From assembly GCA_033085395.1 (NCBI GenBank), contig JANQBS010000032.1, positions 185,686 to 249,685 of the forward strand: a stretch of 64,000 bases of DNA. The letters are read 5' to 3'. A program made the translations under genes and the position numbers. The notes under the pieces are model-generated. The model saw only the letters and a list, made by a program, of their open reading frames with translations. It ran no database searches and was not told the DNA's origin. This stretch comes from Xanthoparmelia taractica. Its lineage: Eukaryota > Ascomycota > Lecanoromycetes > Lecanorales > Parmeliaceae. Shown here in pieces: positions 31,459-42,083 of this stretch (the stretch's first letter is position 1; each line of letters begins with the position of its first letter).

Positions 31459-34455
31459 TCAGTGCCATTGCGACTGGTTGACAAACCCTTCCTCCATGGT
31501 CCGGTCTTCCAAAGTTTGTATGAAATTCCTATTCCGGCCGCTTGCAGCACGGCTCCCCCTCCTCCTGGCATTTGCGGCATTCGAATCAATGTATCCATCT
31601 GGTGGTGGAGGATAATAGGCGGGACTTGGCTGTAGCCTGATTGGCGCGTTCGGATCAAGGTGGCTCGCCACCCTCTGAATCGATTGGGGTATCCCTCCTT
31701 GCTGTTGATCCATGGTCGAGGCGCGTTGCCGACCTGCTCTCGTTGCTGCTTGCGCATACAGGGTCTGTTGGGGAGTGTATTGCGCTGAAGCAATCTGGCT
31801 GGGTGTTTGTTGCATCATGCCTATCTGCTGACCAAATGTGGCTGGGGCCGCAGGATAAGGTGGAGGAGGGACTCCTTGTTGAGGCGTGTACATGTTGTTG
31901 TACACTGAAGGCGCTTGGCCCAGTGGACTTTGCGTGTACTGGCTCATCTGCATGTTGGCAACATAGGCGTTCTGGGCCGCCGATTGTGCTTGCGCTTGGG
32001 CCTGTGCCTGAGCTTGTGCCTGAGCCGCTTGAGCTCGCTGCTTACTAACAGCCTCGGCCTGCTGTTGTTGCTGCACGCCAGGAGCGGGTGATTTTGTGAC
32101 GGAGGAGGATTTGAGGTTCATTGGCGGTACGAAAGGTCCGGTGAATTTTTGCTGTGTGATAAATGGATGCAGCTTAGCTTGCTGGGGAGACCAGCGTTCG
32201 AGTGGATTTATGTTGAGCAGGCCACGGACAAAGTCGATGAAAGCATGGCGATTAGTCATTTCTAGGCATGGTCAGTGGGAAAGGATTATCACATCTCGGT
32301 AGGCACCTACCTCGTTCGATCTCAGCAGGCTTCATGTTTTTCCTTGGCATCGCATAGCTCCGTATGATCTCGGGCAAGGTCGTTGCCTGGAAATACTTCT
32401 TGCTTGGCTGCTCCTTCGAACCGTGCTCCCGAGAGTACTGTTCCATGGGCTTGAGCCGGTACGTGCGTCTACCATAATCGTCGTGAGTCTTCTCGAAGAA
32501 TTCACCCGATTGCTTTCCCATCTCCAGCATCCATGTTGGGGGTAGACCAAGCATCTCCGTTATCCGGGATACCTGGTTATATTCAGACGAACCTGGGAAC
32601 AAAGGAAGGCCCAGGAAAAGCTCCACCACGATACAGCCAAGCGACCACATGTCGATCGCTGAAGAGTATGGGAGTCCCAATAGTACTTCTGGTGACCGGT
32701 AGAATCGTGACTGGATGTACGTATAGACTGTCTGTCTCTCATCGCAAGCTGAGCCGAAATCGATGATCTTGATGACTGGACTTTCAAGATTTTTCAGGAG
32801 TATGTTTTCCGGCTTCAAGTCACAGTGTATGAGCCTTGCCTTGTTAAGTAGACCCAACCCGTTCAAGAGCTGCTGCGCAAACACCCTTACCAGCGTTGTG
32901 CTCAATCCCCGGAATTGGTTCTGTTTGATCAACTCGTAAAGATTCACGCTGAGCAGTTCAAAGACCAAACACAGATGCTGACGATGAATAAAGGTATCTT
33001 TCAATCGTAAGAGATGATGGTCGTCATTCTTATCCAATTTGCCGTTGAGCTGCATGACCAATCAGTTGCCTATTTTGGTTGAGCATTTGTATGAATTTAC
33101 CAACTCCAGCACTGAAACCTCCATCATGCTTTGATTGAAATATGCCGTTCTGTTCTTGACAACCTTGACCGCAACCACTTCCTGAGTCTTCAGGTTCTGG
33201 CATTTCACCACCTGTCCAAAAGTACCCTGGCCAAGAACATCAAGTATAAGATACCTGTTCCTGGAGCACGGCATTAATGACGCGATCTAAAGCGCACTTG
33301 TTGATCCCAGGACTTACTTGTGCCCTTTCTCTTCGTTACCCAATATATCGTTAACAAACAAGATATAGTCACTGTCTTCGTTGTCATACCCGTCGTTCTT
33401 GACTCCTTTGCTCGGCTTAGTAAGGACTCGTCGTGGGTTTCGGGATGACTCGTATTTGAAGGCTGGGTTACATATCCGATATGTCGATGGTAAATGAGTA
33501 GTCAATGCTTGCAAAGGCTAAGGCCAGGGTTATTAGTGACAGTGAATGGTTTCCTCAATCAAGCAAGCTTACACTAATGAAACCGCCCTCTGGATTTGCT
33601 CGCCGGAAAGCAGGCTGCGGATTAACTCTAGGCTGAAGGTCCTGTACGGACTCCAACTTGTTAAATCTCGGCACTGGTCCTCGTGGCATGTCAGCCGTGC
33701 CTGGGTGGACTGGGCGCGTTTGCCGTGGCGACTTTGCCTCCCTACCGAAAACAGCATTCAATTGCGCTGTCGCAGAATTTGGGTAGAACTGGTCAGTGCT
33801 GTCAGAATTTGGGTGAATGGGAGGAAGCTGTAAGGGTGGTTGCCTGGAAGATGCTAACGCACAATTAGCATCATTGCATTCATTTCATCCTCTTCAGTAA
33901 TTTAAGGGGGACGGGCCTGCTTGGTACGCTCGTGGACTTACTCGGTGTCGAATAGTATGATTGAGATGGAGTCGAGTAGTGGTTCGAGCGCGTTGGTGAC
34001 TGTCGCGCCGAAGTGCTCTGTGATGGATAGTGGCCATATGGGCTTTGACTCGATTGCTGGGAGCTAGGAGCGTAAGGCGAAGAAGGTGAGAGTGCCTTCA
34101 TTGGCGAATACCTTCTCGCAGCCGAAGAATCCTCCTGTCCCAGGTACTGTACAGAAGGGCGTTGCGAATGAGTAGGCCTCGAAGGGTACTTCATCCTATT
34201 GTAGGGATCTGCATCTTCCATTGCAACATCTCCGTCTCCAGAATAGGCACGCGTACGAGGAGTCCCAATGGGCGATACCGCCATTGACTGTGGTTGAGAA
34301 GGTACCGAAGGGGTTTGATAAGCTTCATAACCATACCCAGACTGCGGCTGATGCTGCGCCGAACCATTCGCTGGTTGCTGTCCTGTACTTTGTGGGTATC
34401 GCCCCTGCCGGCTCGCTGCTGCCACGTCTGTATAAGGCTGCCAATTCTGATCCAT
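31459..34455 (-). CDS. YAK1: DYRK-family protein kinase Yak1 (898 aa)
   Basis: Dual-specificity kinase that restrains growth under nutrient limitation, acting against PKA/TOR signalling. Six exons: 34455-33942, 33853-33573, 33517-33318, 33260-33101, 33049-32311 and 32261-31459; all joins keep frame. A long Ser/Gln/Tyr/Pro-rich N-terminus is followed by the kinase domain from about residue 333: Gly-rich loop GQGTFGQV, lysine in VAVKVVKN, catalytic loop HCDLKPEN, DFGSACDE, and the DYRK activation-loop YTYIQSRFYRSPEV with the autophosphorylated second Tyr of YxY. The insert FSEYNQ-like SSEYNQVSRITEMLG and PLERWSPQQA complete the C-lobe. The tail is Gln/Ala-rich with an alternating Ala-Gln run. 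Start chosen at the first ATG of an open frame with typical Yak1 composition. Confidence 0.92.
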
Positions 34456-35257
34456 CGTAGTGCTTGCTGGTTATGTGTGAGAGGCCAGGAATATGGTGCT
34501 TCGTGTAGCGTTTGAGCAGCAGTTAGACTTCCTTCTCGGGCAGAAAGCTGGCCTGGCCTGCCTGCGACGCTAAAAGGCAACAATAACAGAGACCAAAAAA
34601 TGAATTCAGATCCGAGACCTCTTCAGGAGCATCTACTTGCTCTGGTTTTCAATGTGGGGAGTCAAGGCATGGGCGCCTGAGGCCTGTTGCTTTTCGAAGT
34701 GCCCCTGCCCAACGCTGGATAGTGGTTGAGGCTAGAGATATGCAAGCTGCCCTTGGCGATCGGCCTGCTGGGTTCCCTGGTGGATGTTCAAAAGCCTAAG
34801 TACATCCATGAAAAAGCAGAGGTGACAGGATCCCGTATAAAGAGAGCTAGTTGTAATGCTGGAGGGTGAATATTAATCTGAGCTGTGGACGATGGGCTCG
34901 GCAGGGACCCCCCTTGGGTGCGGAAGTTCCCGCTGCAACGGCATTCTATTCATTTGTTTCACTACGTAAGAGCATTGTCTGGATTATCCTGCGAGGCAAT
35001 GTGGCGCACCTGTACAAAATCATCTACTTCTCGTTTGTCGTTCTCTCTCCTGATGAACTGAGTACCAGTATGTTCGTACGCTCAAACGCCGTATCGTTAG
35101 TGCTATAGGTGTGAGGCGAGGAAGTGAGTTGGGAAGACTTCAGAAAAGAGGTGAAGGAAAAAGCCAGCTCACCCATCTATGGCTCCTGCAAAGCTTCGCT
35201 ACCCAGCTAGCATGAGAGTAAGGTATAACCATTGATTCAAGCTTTGACCCTGCGAAT
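34456..35257. promoter_or_regulatory. Divergent upstream region, YAK1 and RAD26
   Basis: 802 bp between two divergent start codons. It contains the YAK1 leader (several short upstream ATGs are possible) and the RAD26 promoter. No gene or named motif is assigned. Confidence 0.45.
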
Positions 35258-38200
35258 ATGGACCCGCTCAAGCAGTCGATGGACGACGACAACATATACG
35301 ATGTGCAGCAAAAGGATCACACACCTGAAGAAAGCCACGAACAGACTCAGACAAACCTCATACGAAGTGACACTCTGGGCGAAGACGAAGCTAGCCGTTT
35401 AAAAGACCTTGCCACAGAAGTGAGGGATCAAGACGACCTCGAGCGGGACATCGGGCGTCAAGCAGACCAGTTGCTGACCGAGCAAGCGGATGAGAGGGAC
35501 AAGAAGCGTCTGGAGAAGACTCGGGGAGACAAGGAAAAGCTGGAGAATCAAGTCCGGAGACTTCGCGAACGTAGAGGCCATCCTACCGGATCGGCTACGG
35601 CTACACGTCTCAGTGCGGAGATCTCGCATTTGGAAGCTAGTATCGGGGCGTTGACAAATGACCTCGAGCAGATACAGGCCCGAATCGATGAGAGACATGC
35701 CGAGGAAGTCCATAATGAGGTTCAACTTGATGAGGAGACGGGAAACCGGAGAATGCCAAATGAAAGCCAGCGAGATTTTCTCATTCGTACAGGGAAAATC
35801 ACCCCGTTTTCTAAATTACCTGGGAAGACACTCAGCCGTGATGATTCTACCCTTCAAGGTGTACTTTTGGACGCTGAGGAAGAGGAACCTGCAGCTGAAT
35901 CAGTGGATGATGAGCCGCAAACCAAGGAAAAGCTGTCCCACCGCAACCTACTTCAACCTGGCTTCAGGGATGAGCTGGATGGGTCTGTTCTTGAAGTGTC
36001 GGAGGACTCAGACAGGCCAAAGAAGCGGCGGCGTCTGTACACGAAGAAGTTACCCCCTAGAGTATATAATAATGGATCAAAGCAGATTTCTACAGCGAAT
36101 CTGAATAGAAAAACAGAGGTTTCTTCTGAAGATGAAGGAGACCGTTATGTCCCGGCGTTGGACGAGCGTGAGATGGCAGATCTAGGTGAATCTGAATCTG
36201 GCTCTGGCGAGGAGTCGGAAGGCGCCACATTCATGGACACGACGCCTCCAAAGAGAGCTGTAGGCAAGTGGAAAAGGAAGTCTTCCGTTAAAAGCGACAA
36301 AGAGGATTTGACTGGCCTTGATGATGGTAATGAACGTTTATACCAGAATCGCTTGTGCAGCTGGGTTAGTAGGAGGAGCATGGCTCGAGCGAAAGCCACG
36401 GCGAGAGCACTTGAGAGCTCGGCAGCAGATTCCAATACCTCGATGGACGATACCGCAACAGCACGAAATAGCCACGACTCAGGAGAAGAATGGCATCGTC
36501 CACACCCTGTCACGCCAGATACTGAGTTCGAGGGTGGTTATCGCATCCCAGGAGACATATACCCTTCGCTTTTCGATTACCAGAAGACCGGCGTTCAGTG
36601 GTTATGGGAGCTTTATTCGCAACAAGTGGGTGGAATCGTAGGTGATGAGATGGGCCTGGGAAAGACAATACAGGTTATCGCGTTCTTAGCCGGAATACAC
36701 TACAGTAAGAAAATCACGAAGCCCATCATTGTTGTGGCGCCAGCTACAGTCATGAAGCAATGGGTTAATGAATTCCACACATGGTGGCCACCCTTTCGTG
36801 TATCAATTCTCCACACTTCTGGGAGTGGCATGATTGACGTGGGTCGAGAGTCTCGGGAAGAAGATGAGCTTATGTCGGCAGCCCCAAGATCGATAGGAAA
36901 CAAGCCCTTGACAAAGGCTCAGAAATCGGCAAAGAAAATCGTAGACCGCGTGGTGCAAGAAGGACATGTTCTAGTCACCACTTATTCTGGACTTCAGACT
37001 TACGCCGAGCTTCTGATTCCAACAGAGTGGGAGTACGCTGTGCTCGATGAAGGGCATAAGATTCGTAATCCAAATACCGCTATTACGATATATTGCAAGG
37101 AATTGAGGACCGCAAACCGAATCATCTTATCAGGAACGCCTATGCAGAACAATCTTGTGGAACTGTGGTCTCTCTTTGATTTTGTCTTCCCAATGCGACT
37201 TGGTACCCTGGTTAATTTTCGCCAACAATTTGAATTCCCTATCCGGCAAGGTGGGTATGCCAATGCTTCAAATCTTCAAGTCCAGACCGCCATGCAGTGT
37301 GCGGAGACATTGAAAGAGACGATATCCCCATACCTACTGCAAAGATTTAAAGCTGATGTCGCCTCTGACTTGCCCAAGAAAAGCGAACAGGTGCTTTTCT
37401 GCAAGCTGACAAAGTTGCAGCGTGACATTTACGAAAACTTCCTTGCGTCCGATGATCTCAAAGCCATCATGAATGGCAAACGTCAAGTCTTGTACGGTGT
37501 TGATATATTACGAAAGATTTGCAATCACCCAGACCTACAGGATCACAAAAGTCTTTCCATCAAGCCTGGCTATAGTTACGGCAGCGGCGCCAAATCGGGC
37601 AAGATGCAGGTCGTGAAAGCATTGCTGGAGCTTTGGAAAGAACAAGGGAACAAGACTTTACTCTTTGCTCAGCATCGGATCATGCTCGATATCCTTGAGA
37701 AGTTCATTGGTTCAATAGGAGGCTTCAACTATCGCCGCATGGACGGCACAACTCCTATTCACACTCGTCAGGGCTTGGTTGATGAGTTTAACAACAACCC
37801 AACCGCTCACGTCTTCCTTCTCACCACCAAAGTGGGGGGCCTTGGTATCAATCTTACTGGGGCCAACCGAGTCATCATCTATGACCCCGACTGGAACCCA
37901 TCAACCGACGTCCAGGCGCGTGAAAGAGCTTGGCGTTTAGGTCAGAAACGAGAGGTTATGATCTATCGACTAATGACCGCTGGGACGATTGAGGAGAAGA
38001 TATACCACCGGCAGCTTTTCAAGCAGTTCCTCATCAACAAAATATTGAGGGATCCGAAGCAACGACAGACATTCCAGATGAAGGATCTACACGACCTGTT
38101 CACGCTTGGTGGAGCTGATGAGCCTGCCACCGAGACCAGTACGCTCTTCAAGGGTACAGAGGTGCGATTTGACAATGGAGAGCCACCTGCCGAGCTGGGT

Positions 38201-38959
38201 ACTAGCGACAATGGTAATGGCGCGACTCCAGCAAGTGGCGTTCGAGGAGGTGACAGCGCCGCCACTGTGCGCAGTTTGAACGGAGTAGCTTCAGTAGAGT
38301 GTTTCTACGGTGAGGAGGAAGAGGAACGAAAAGCCGTCTCTAACGGAGCTTCGAATTCAGAAACTCGTGTCATGGAAGGCATCTTCGCTAGATCTGGGGT
38401 ACAGTCTGCGTTGGAGCATGACCAGATCGTCAATGGCAAAAAAATCATAACGGCTGACCCTAAGATGATCGAGAAAGAGGCTAAGCGGGTTGCATCTGAG
38501 GCTGCCAAAGAATTGAAGAAAGCAGGTGAAGCGGCAAGGAACGTACCTGTAGGTACACCGACGTGGACGGGCCACTTTGGGAGAGCTGGAAGACCAGAGC
38601 AGGAACAGCGAGGATTCGGTCGGGGAAGGGGTGGACCAGCTTCTTCAAGCATTTTGGCAGGTTTGCAGAACAGGCAAGCTGCAACAGGCGTCACGAATGA
38701 TTCAAGAAGGGGTACGCCGAACAGTAATGCTTCGGGACCAAGGGGTACAGACTTTATCAAGATGATACGAGACTATCTTGTCATTCAAGGAGGGCAGGTG
38801 CACACGCAGATGTTGATCGACCATTTCAACCGATACTGCAACACACCAGAAAAGACAGCGGAGTTCAAGGCGATGCTCACTGAGATCGCGATACTGGAGC
38901 GGGGTACTAGAGGAAGAGGGCGTTGGGTGTTGAAAGATGAGTACAAATCCAAAGCATGA
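35258..38959 (+). CDS. RAD26: Transcription-coupled repair ATPase Rad26/CSB (1233 aa)
   Basis: SWI2/SNF2 translocase that binds stalled RNA polymerase II and starts transcription-coupled nucleotide excision repair in the nucleus. A single exon. The N-terminus has an acidic segment and a coiled-coil with many Lys/Glu/Arg (about residues 50-160). The ATPase core includes motif I DEMGLGKT near 463, motif II DEGH near 597 (DEGH instead of DEAH, normal for this subfamily), motif III SGTPMQNNL, and motifs V-VI in TTKVGGLGINLTGANRVI and ARERAWRLGQKR near 880-895. The C-terminal 70 residues (FIKMIRDYLVIQGG...RGRWVLKDEY) correspond to the winged-helix domain at the CSB C-terminus. Length agrees with fungal orthologues. 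Confidence 0.94.
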   Translation: MDPLKQSMDDDNIYDVQQKDHTPEESHEQTQTNLIRSDTLGEDEASRLKDLATEVRDQDDLERDIGRQADQLLTEQADERDKKRLEKTRGDKEKLENQVRRLRERRGHPTGSATATRLSAEISHLEASIGALTNDLEQIQARIDERHAEEVHNEVQLDEETGNRRMPNESQRDFLIRTGKITPFSKLPGKTLSRDDSTLQGVLLDAEEEEPAAESVDDEPQTKEKLSHRNLLQPGFRDELDGSVLEVSEDSDRPKKRRRLYTKKLPPRVYNNGSKQISTANLNRKTEVSSEDEGDRYVPALDEREMADLGESESGSGEESEGATFMDTTPPKRAVGKWKRKSSVKSDKEDLTGLDDGNERLYQNRLCSWVSRRSMARAKATARALESSAADSNTSMDDTATARNSHDSGEEWHRPHPVTPDTEFEGGYRIPGDIYPSLFDYQKTGVQWLWELYSQQVGGIVGDEMGLGKTIQVIAFLAGIHYSKKITKPIIVVAPATVMKQWVNEFHTWWPPFRVSILHTSGSGMIDVGRESREEDELMSAAPRSIGNKPLTKAQKSAKKIVDRVVQEGHVLVTTYSGLQTYAELLIPTEWEYAVLDEGHKIRNPNTAITIYCKELRTANRIILSGTPMQNNLVELWSLFDFVFPMRLGTLVNFRQQFEFPIRQGGYANASNLQVQTAMQCAETLKETISPYLLQRFKADVASDLPKKSEQVLFCKLTKLQRDIYENFLASDDLKAIMNGKRQVLYGVDILRKICNHPDLQDHKSLSIKPGYSYGSGAKSGKMQVVKALLELWKEQGNKTLLFAQHRIMLDILEKFIGSIGGFNYRRMDGTTPIHTRQGLVDEFNNNPTAHVFLLTTKVGGLGINLTGANRVIIYDPDWNPSTDVQARERAWRLGQKREVMIYRLMTAGTIEEKIYHRQLFKQFLINKILRDPKQRQTFQMKDLHDLFTLGGADEPATETSTLFKGTEVRFDNGEPPAELGTSDNGNGATPASGVRGGDSAATVRSLNGVASVECFYGEEEEERKAVSNGASNSETRVMEGIFARSGVQSALEHDQIVNGKKIITADPKMIEKEAKRVASEAAKELKKAGEAARNVPVGTPTWTGHFGRAGRPEQEQRGFGRGRGGPASSSILAGLQNRQAATGVTNDSRRGTPNSNASGPRGTDFIKMIRDYLVIQGGQVHTQMLIDHFNRYCNTPEKTAEFKAMLTEIAILERGTRGRGRWVLKDEYKSKA

Positions 38960-39593
38960 GTATGGCCTGGAGTTATATTTCGAGGGCATGATACCCATAG
39001 AATCGTTTTTAGCAGGAGGTCGTATTTGCATCCACCGCCTTGAGAATTGGAGGAAAAGTTGCGTGCACATAGAGTAGAAAGCATATCCTCAAAATCAACA
39101 AAACAGCTGCCATGATAGTAACGTGATGCCGATAGCCCCTTTTTAACCTCGTATTCATGGTAGGGAGGAGGATCTTTTTCTATGGTGGCAACCAGCCAAC
39201 CAAAAATAGACTACCTTCCCCCGAGCCCAGGGCAGGCTTGCATCAAAACATTCAACTTCACCCTCGTTTTCTTCAACCATCAATATACTAACAACATCAT
39301 CCGCCCCTACACATATCATCTTGTTCACTCCAGGCAAACACTCGCTCAATGCCTCAACACTCGCTTTGCTGATTATACCTTCCCCTTTTAATATTTCTCT
39401 TTCCCCCCCCCAAGTTGCCAGGCGTATCAGGCATTTAGGGAAGAGTAACACCCATACCACCACTTCGCTACGGTTCTGACATCTGGGCATATTTGATAAG
39501 GAAGAGGAGGCTGTAGAAAAGATACATTATTAGGAGCCTATCAGAGGGATCTGTCAACTCGTCCAGCCTTATTCGTTCAGCTCGTCGCCCATC
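38960..39593. other. Intergenic, RAD26 to DUF7137-type gene
   Basis: 634 bp holding the RAD26 3' region and the promoter of the next gene. It includes a pyrimidine-rich segment (TTTCTCTTTCCCCCCCC near 39400), common in fungal promoters. No gene is seen. Confidence 0.45.
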
Positions 39594-40583
39594 ATGTTCC
39601 AACAACTTCGACTCCGCCACATTCTCTTGACTCTTTTCCTCTTCACCTCTATTACCTTAGCTTGGCCGTGGCCACCATCATATAGAGATATAGAAGGTTT
39701 GATTTTGCGCAGGCAAGACGGTTCAAAGAGTGGTAAGAGCTCTGGTGGTCCTGTCCAGCTCGGCGGGATTAATTATTGACATTGCGTGCAGATGCAGCTT
39801 CTACATCTTCGAGTGCATCTCCCACGAAGACCTCTGATGCAGTATCCAAGACCACAAAATCAGACTCCAAGTCAGATTCCAAGTCCGCCAGCGGTACAGC
39901 AGCTTCCAAGACAGCCAAAGCCAGTGGTACAGCAGCCGCCACATCGGGGGGAGCAGCAGCCAGCGCCAGCGGGACTCAGAAAGCCGCTGCGACAACTCAG
40001 AGCGTGAATCCCGTCCTACCTCCTGGCGGTGCTAATATGCTCACGCCCTCTGCACTGGCTCAATCAACATACTACAAGATAGGCGATTTTGTCTCATTCG
40101 CATGGAATTACACCTCCCTCTCAATTCCGCCCTCAAGGGTCGATGTTCTAGTCTCTTGCACTGCTAACAGCGCGACATATACACTGAAGAGCAATGCGAG
40201 TTTTGAAAAGACTGGAAGCGTTGTTTGGGATACTTCACCTGATATCACGGGGACGGCACCGCTACTGACGGAGACGTATACGCTGGTAATATATGATGCT
40301 CAAAAGGCTATTACAGACGTGGCAACGGCGGGCAAGCTTGGTGTAACAAATGACTACCGCTTTGGCATGTACATCCCGCAGAAGTATACCCCGTTGTCTA
40401 GTGAGTCCTTCTGAAAGCCCACATGCCCGAGGCGGTCTACTGACCTCATGCTTGTTAGATTGGACCTGTGCGGTATGCAGCGCTGCGCTCTCGGATACGG
40501 AGCGGCAGGCTCTGAAATTCACGTTGGGCATGTGCATTGTCACTGTACTGTCTTTTACGTGGTTTGTTAGCGGCATTTTCTAG
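39594..40583 (+). CDS. DUF7137-type surface protein (290 aa)
   Basis: Three exons: 39594-39732, 39792-40400 and 40459-40583, with introns of 59 and 58 nt. A signal peptide (LLTLFLFTSITLAWPWPP) precedes a Ser/Thr/Lys/Ala-rich low-complexity linker (about residues 50-115) and a conserved domain of about 120 residues (NPVLPPGGANMLTPSAL, YYKIGDFVSFAWNYTSLS, TYTLVIYDA, FGMYIPQKYTPLSNW) that I associate with the fungal DUF7137 family. The protein ends in a CxxC pair (WTCAVCSAAL) and a C-terminal hydrophobic helix, consistent with anchoring to the membrane. The function of the family is unknown to me. Recognition of the family is from memory of its characteristic motifs. Confidence 0.85.
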
Positions 40584-41407
40584 GTAGTCCGACCTTTGAG
40601 CCTTACAACCGCCGACATACCGGCGATAATGATCCTTCGTTTACTCAGGCGTGGATAATGGGAAAAATTTGGACAGGATTAGCGCTAGGCATGGCTGCCA
40701 GGCAGATGCATCGAGTACTGGCGTACTCAATTCGGATAAAGCTTGATTCGTGATGAAATGATCAGGTACGTACGGTAGGGAAAGTTGGAAAATCAAGCCA
40801 TTTCGAGTCGTTTGGCCCAGGTTGCTCCCGTCACTTTTAGGCAACGGCCGTAACCTGACGGCCTTTGTATACAATGAAGTCATCCACGAGTATTTCCGTC
40901 GATATTGCGAGGGATATAGTTTGACGTGGCGATATTGTTTGTCTTCTCGTCTAGATTGTTAGACCTGCTTCCAACCCATACTTTCTCCCTCTTCTCTTTG
41001 CTTGAAAAAGAACACAAGATACTCTTTTTGGAACGGAAGCCGTTGAGCTGAGGCAAATCAATCATTAGGGGCTCACTGCATGCCTTGTTAGGATGCCTGC
41101 TTCCAGCTCGGCAACAAGAAGGGACGACATAGCATCCCATTTGACCCTTCCATAATAGCGTAATACTTGATCATGAACATAAATTGAAGCCGTATACCCA
41201 CCCATCATTCCACTTCGCTCACATACCCACTCACCCACTCACCTACTCACTCGCTCGCTCGCTCACTCATACACCCGCAACCCAACTCGATCCGTGCATC
41301 TTACTCGGCACAGTCATCTCAAGCCTGCACCACCATCATCAATCTTTGGGCTCCCAAACCCACCTTTTCCTCCTCGAACAATCTCACCAACCCATTCTTC
41401 CTCAGTG
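40584..41407. other. Intergenic with CTCA/CTCG simple repeat
   Basis: 824 bp between two plus-strand genes. Near 41226-41270 there is a run of CACT/CTCA/CTCG tetranucleotides just upstream of the 76-aa gene; it may be part of a pyrimidine-rich promoter or leader. Nothing else recognised. Confidence 0.5.
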
Positions 41408-41638
41408 ATGCCTTCCCCCCCATCCCGCGCCCCCACCAACGGCACCACGTCCACGCAAAAGCCCCCCGGCTGGGACGCCACCATGACAGCTTTCGTCTTG
41501 CATTCGCTCGGAAACGGCGAGGATCCCAAGACCGTCTGTATCCTCCTCGAGACCGAGTTCCCGCAGATGAGGGACAAGGTGAGCAGGGCGTGGATTGAGG
41601 AGATGAGGAGCGGTTTTGTGGGGTTGGAGGTGGCGTAG
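41408..41638 (+). CDS. Small conserved-looking hypothetical protein (76 aa)
   Basis: Single-exon frame that begins MPSPPSRAPTNGTT at 41408. The frame is open upstream, but that part reads as Pro/Ser/His-rich leader. The C-terminal 50 residues (WDATMTAFVLHSLGNGEDP, ILLETEFPQM) look like a compact helical domain, which argues for a real product. I do not recognise a family. No signal peptide or membrane segment. The strand opposite is also open, but its composition is less protein-like. Confidence 0.55.
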   Translation: MPSPPSRAPTNGTTSTQKPPGWDATMTAFVLHSLGNGEDPKTVCILLETEFPQMRDKVSRAWIEEMRSGFVGLEVA

Positions 41639-42083
41639 GTTGGGTTGGGTGGAAGGGATGGGACAGGAAGGGCAGGGGGACAGGGGATAGGGATAGGACG
41701 GTAGCAGGGAGACGGTGGCAGTGGCGAGTTTGTTCTGAGATTGCAAATTGTCCTGCATGTGGGAAGTTGAAGTCAGGAGGTTGTTGGAGGGTTGTTTGTG
41801 ACAGTGGCTTTTCACAATATTCAGTAGAATGTGTCTCGTGCGTTTGAGCCTTGCTGCGATAGCATGGCTTTGATCGGTAGGAGGCCGTGTCTTTGCAGAC
41901 GGGCTTCGAACTCAGTAATGCATTCATACGCATGCTCAGTGGTTCAGAGGCATTGCTCAGCATTAGCGTTGCTGCCTTTTTCGTCTTCTCAATCAACGTC
42001 AGCACGCATCAGCGGGCACGAAACCGTGCTTGCGATAGCACATTCACCCTTCTGCTCATAGCTCGTAAACCACTCCTCTCACT
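41639..42083. other. Intergenic between convergent genes
   Basis: 445 bp between the 76-aa gene and the eIF3l stop, G-rich at its left end. No gene recognised. Confidence 0.45.

Noticed and set aside
41319..42005. 228-codon minus-strand open frame overlapping the 76-aa gene
   Set aside because: Pro/Ser/Arg-rich text produced by G-rich and repeat sequence on the other strand; no domain.
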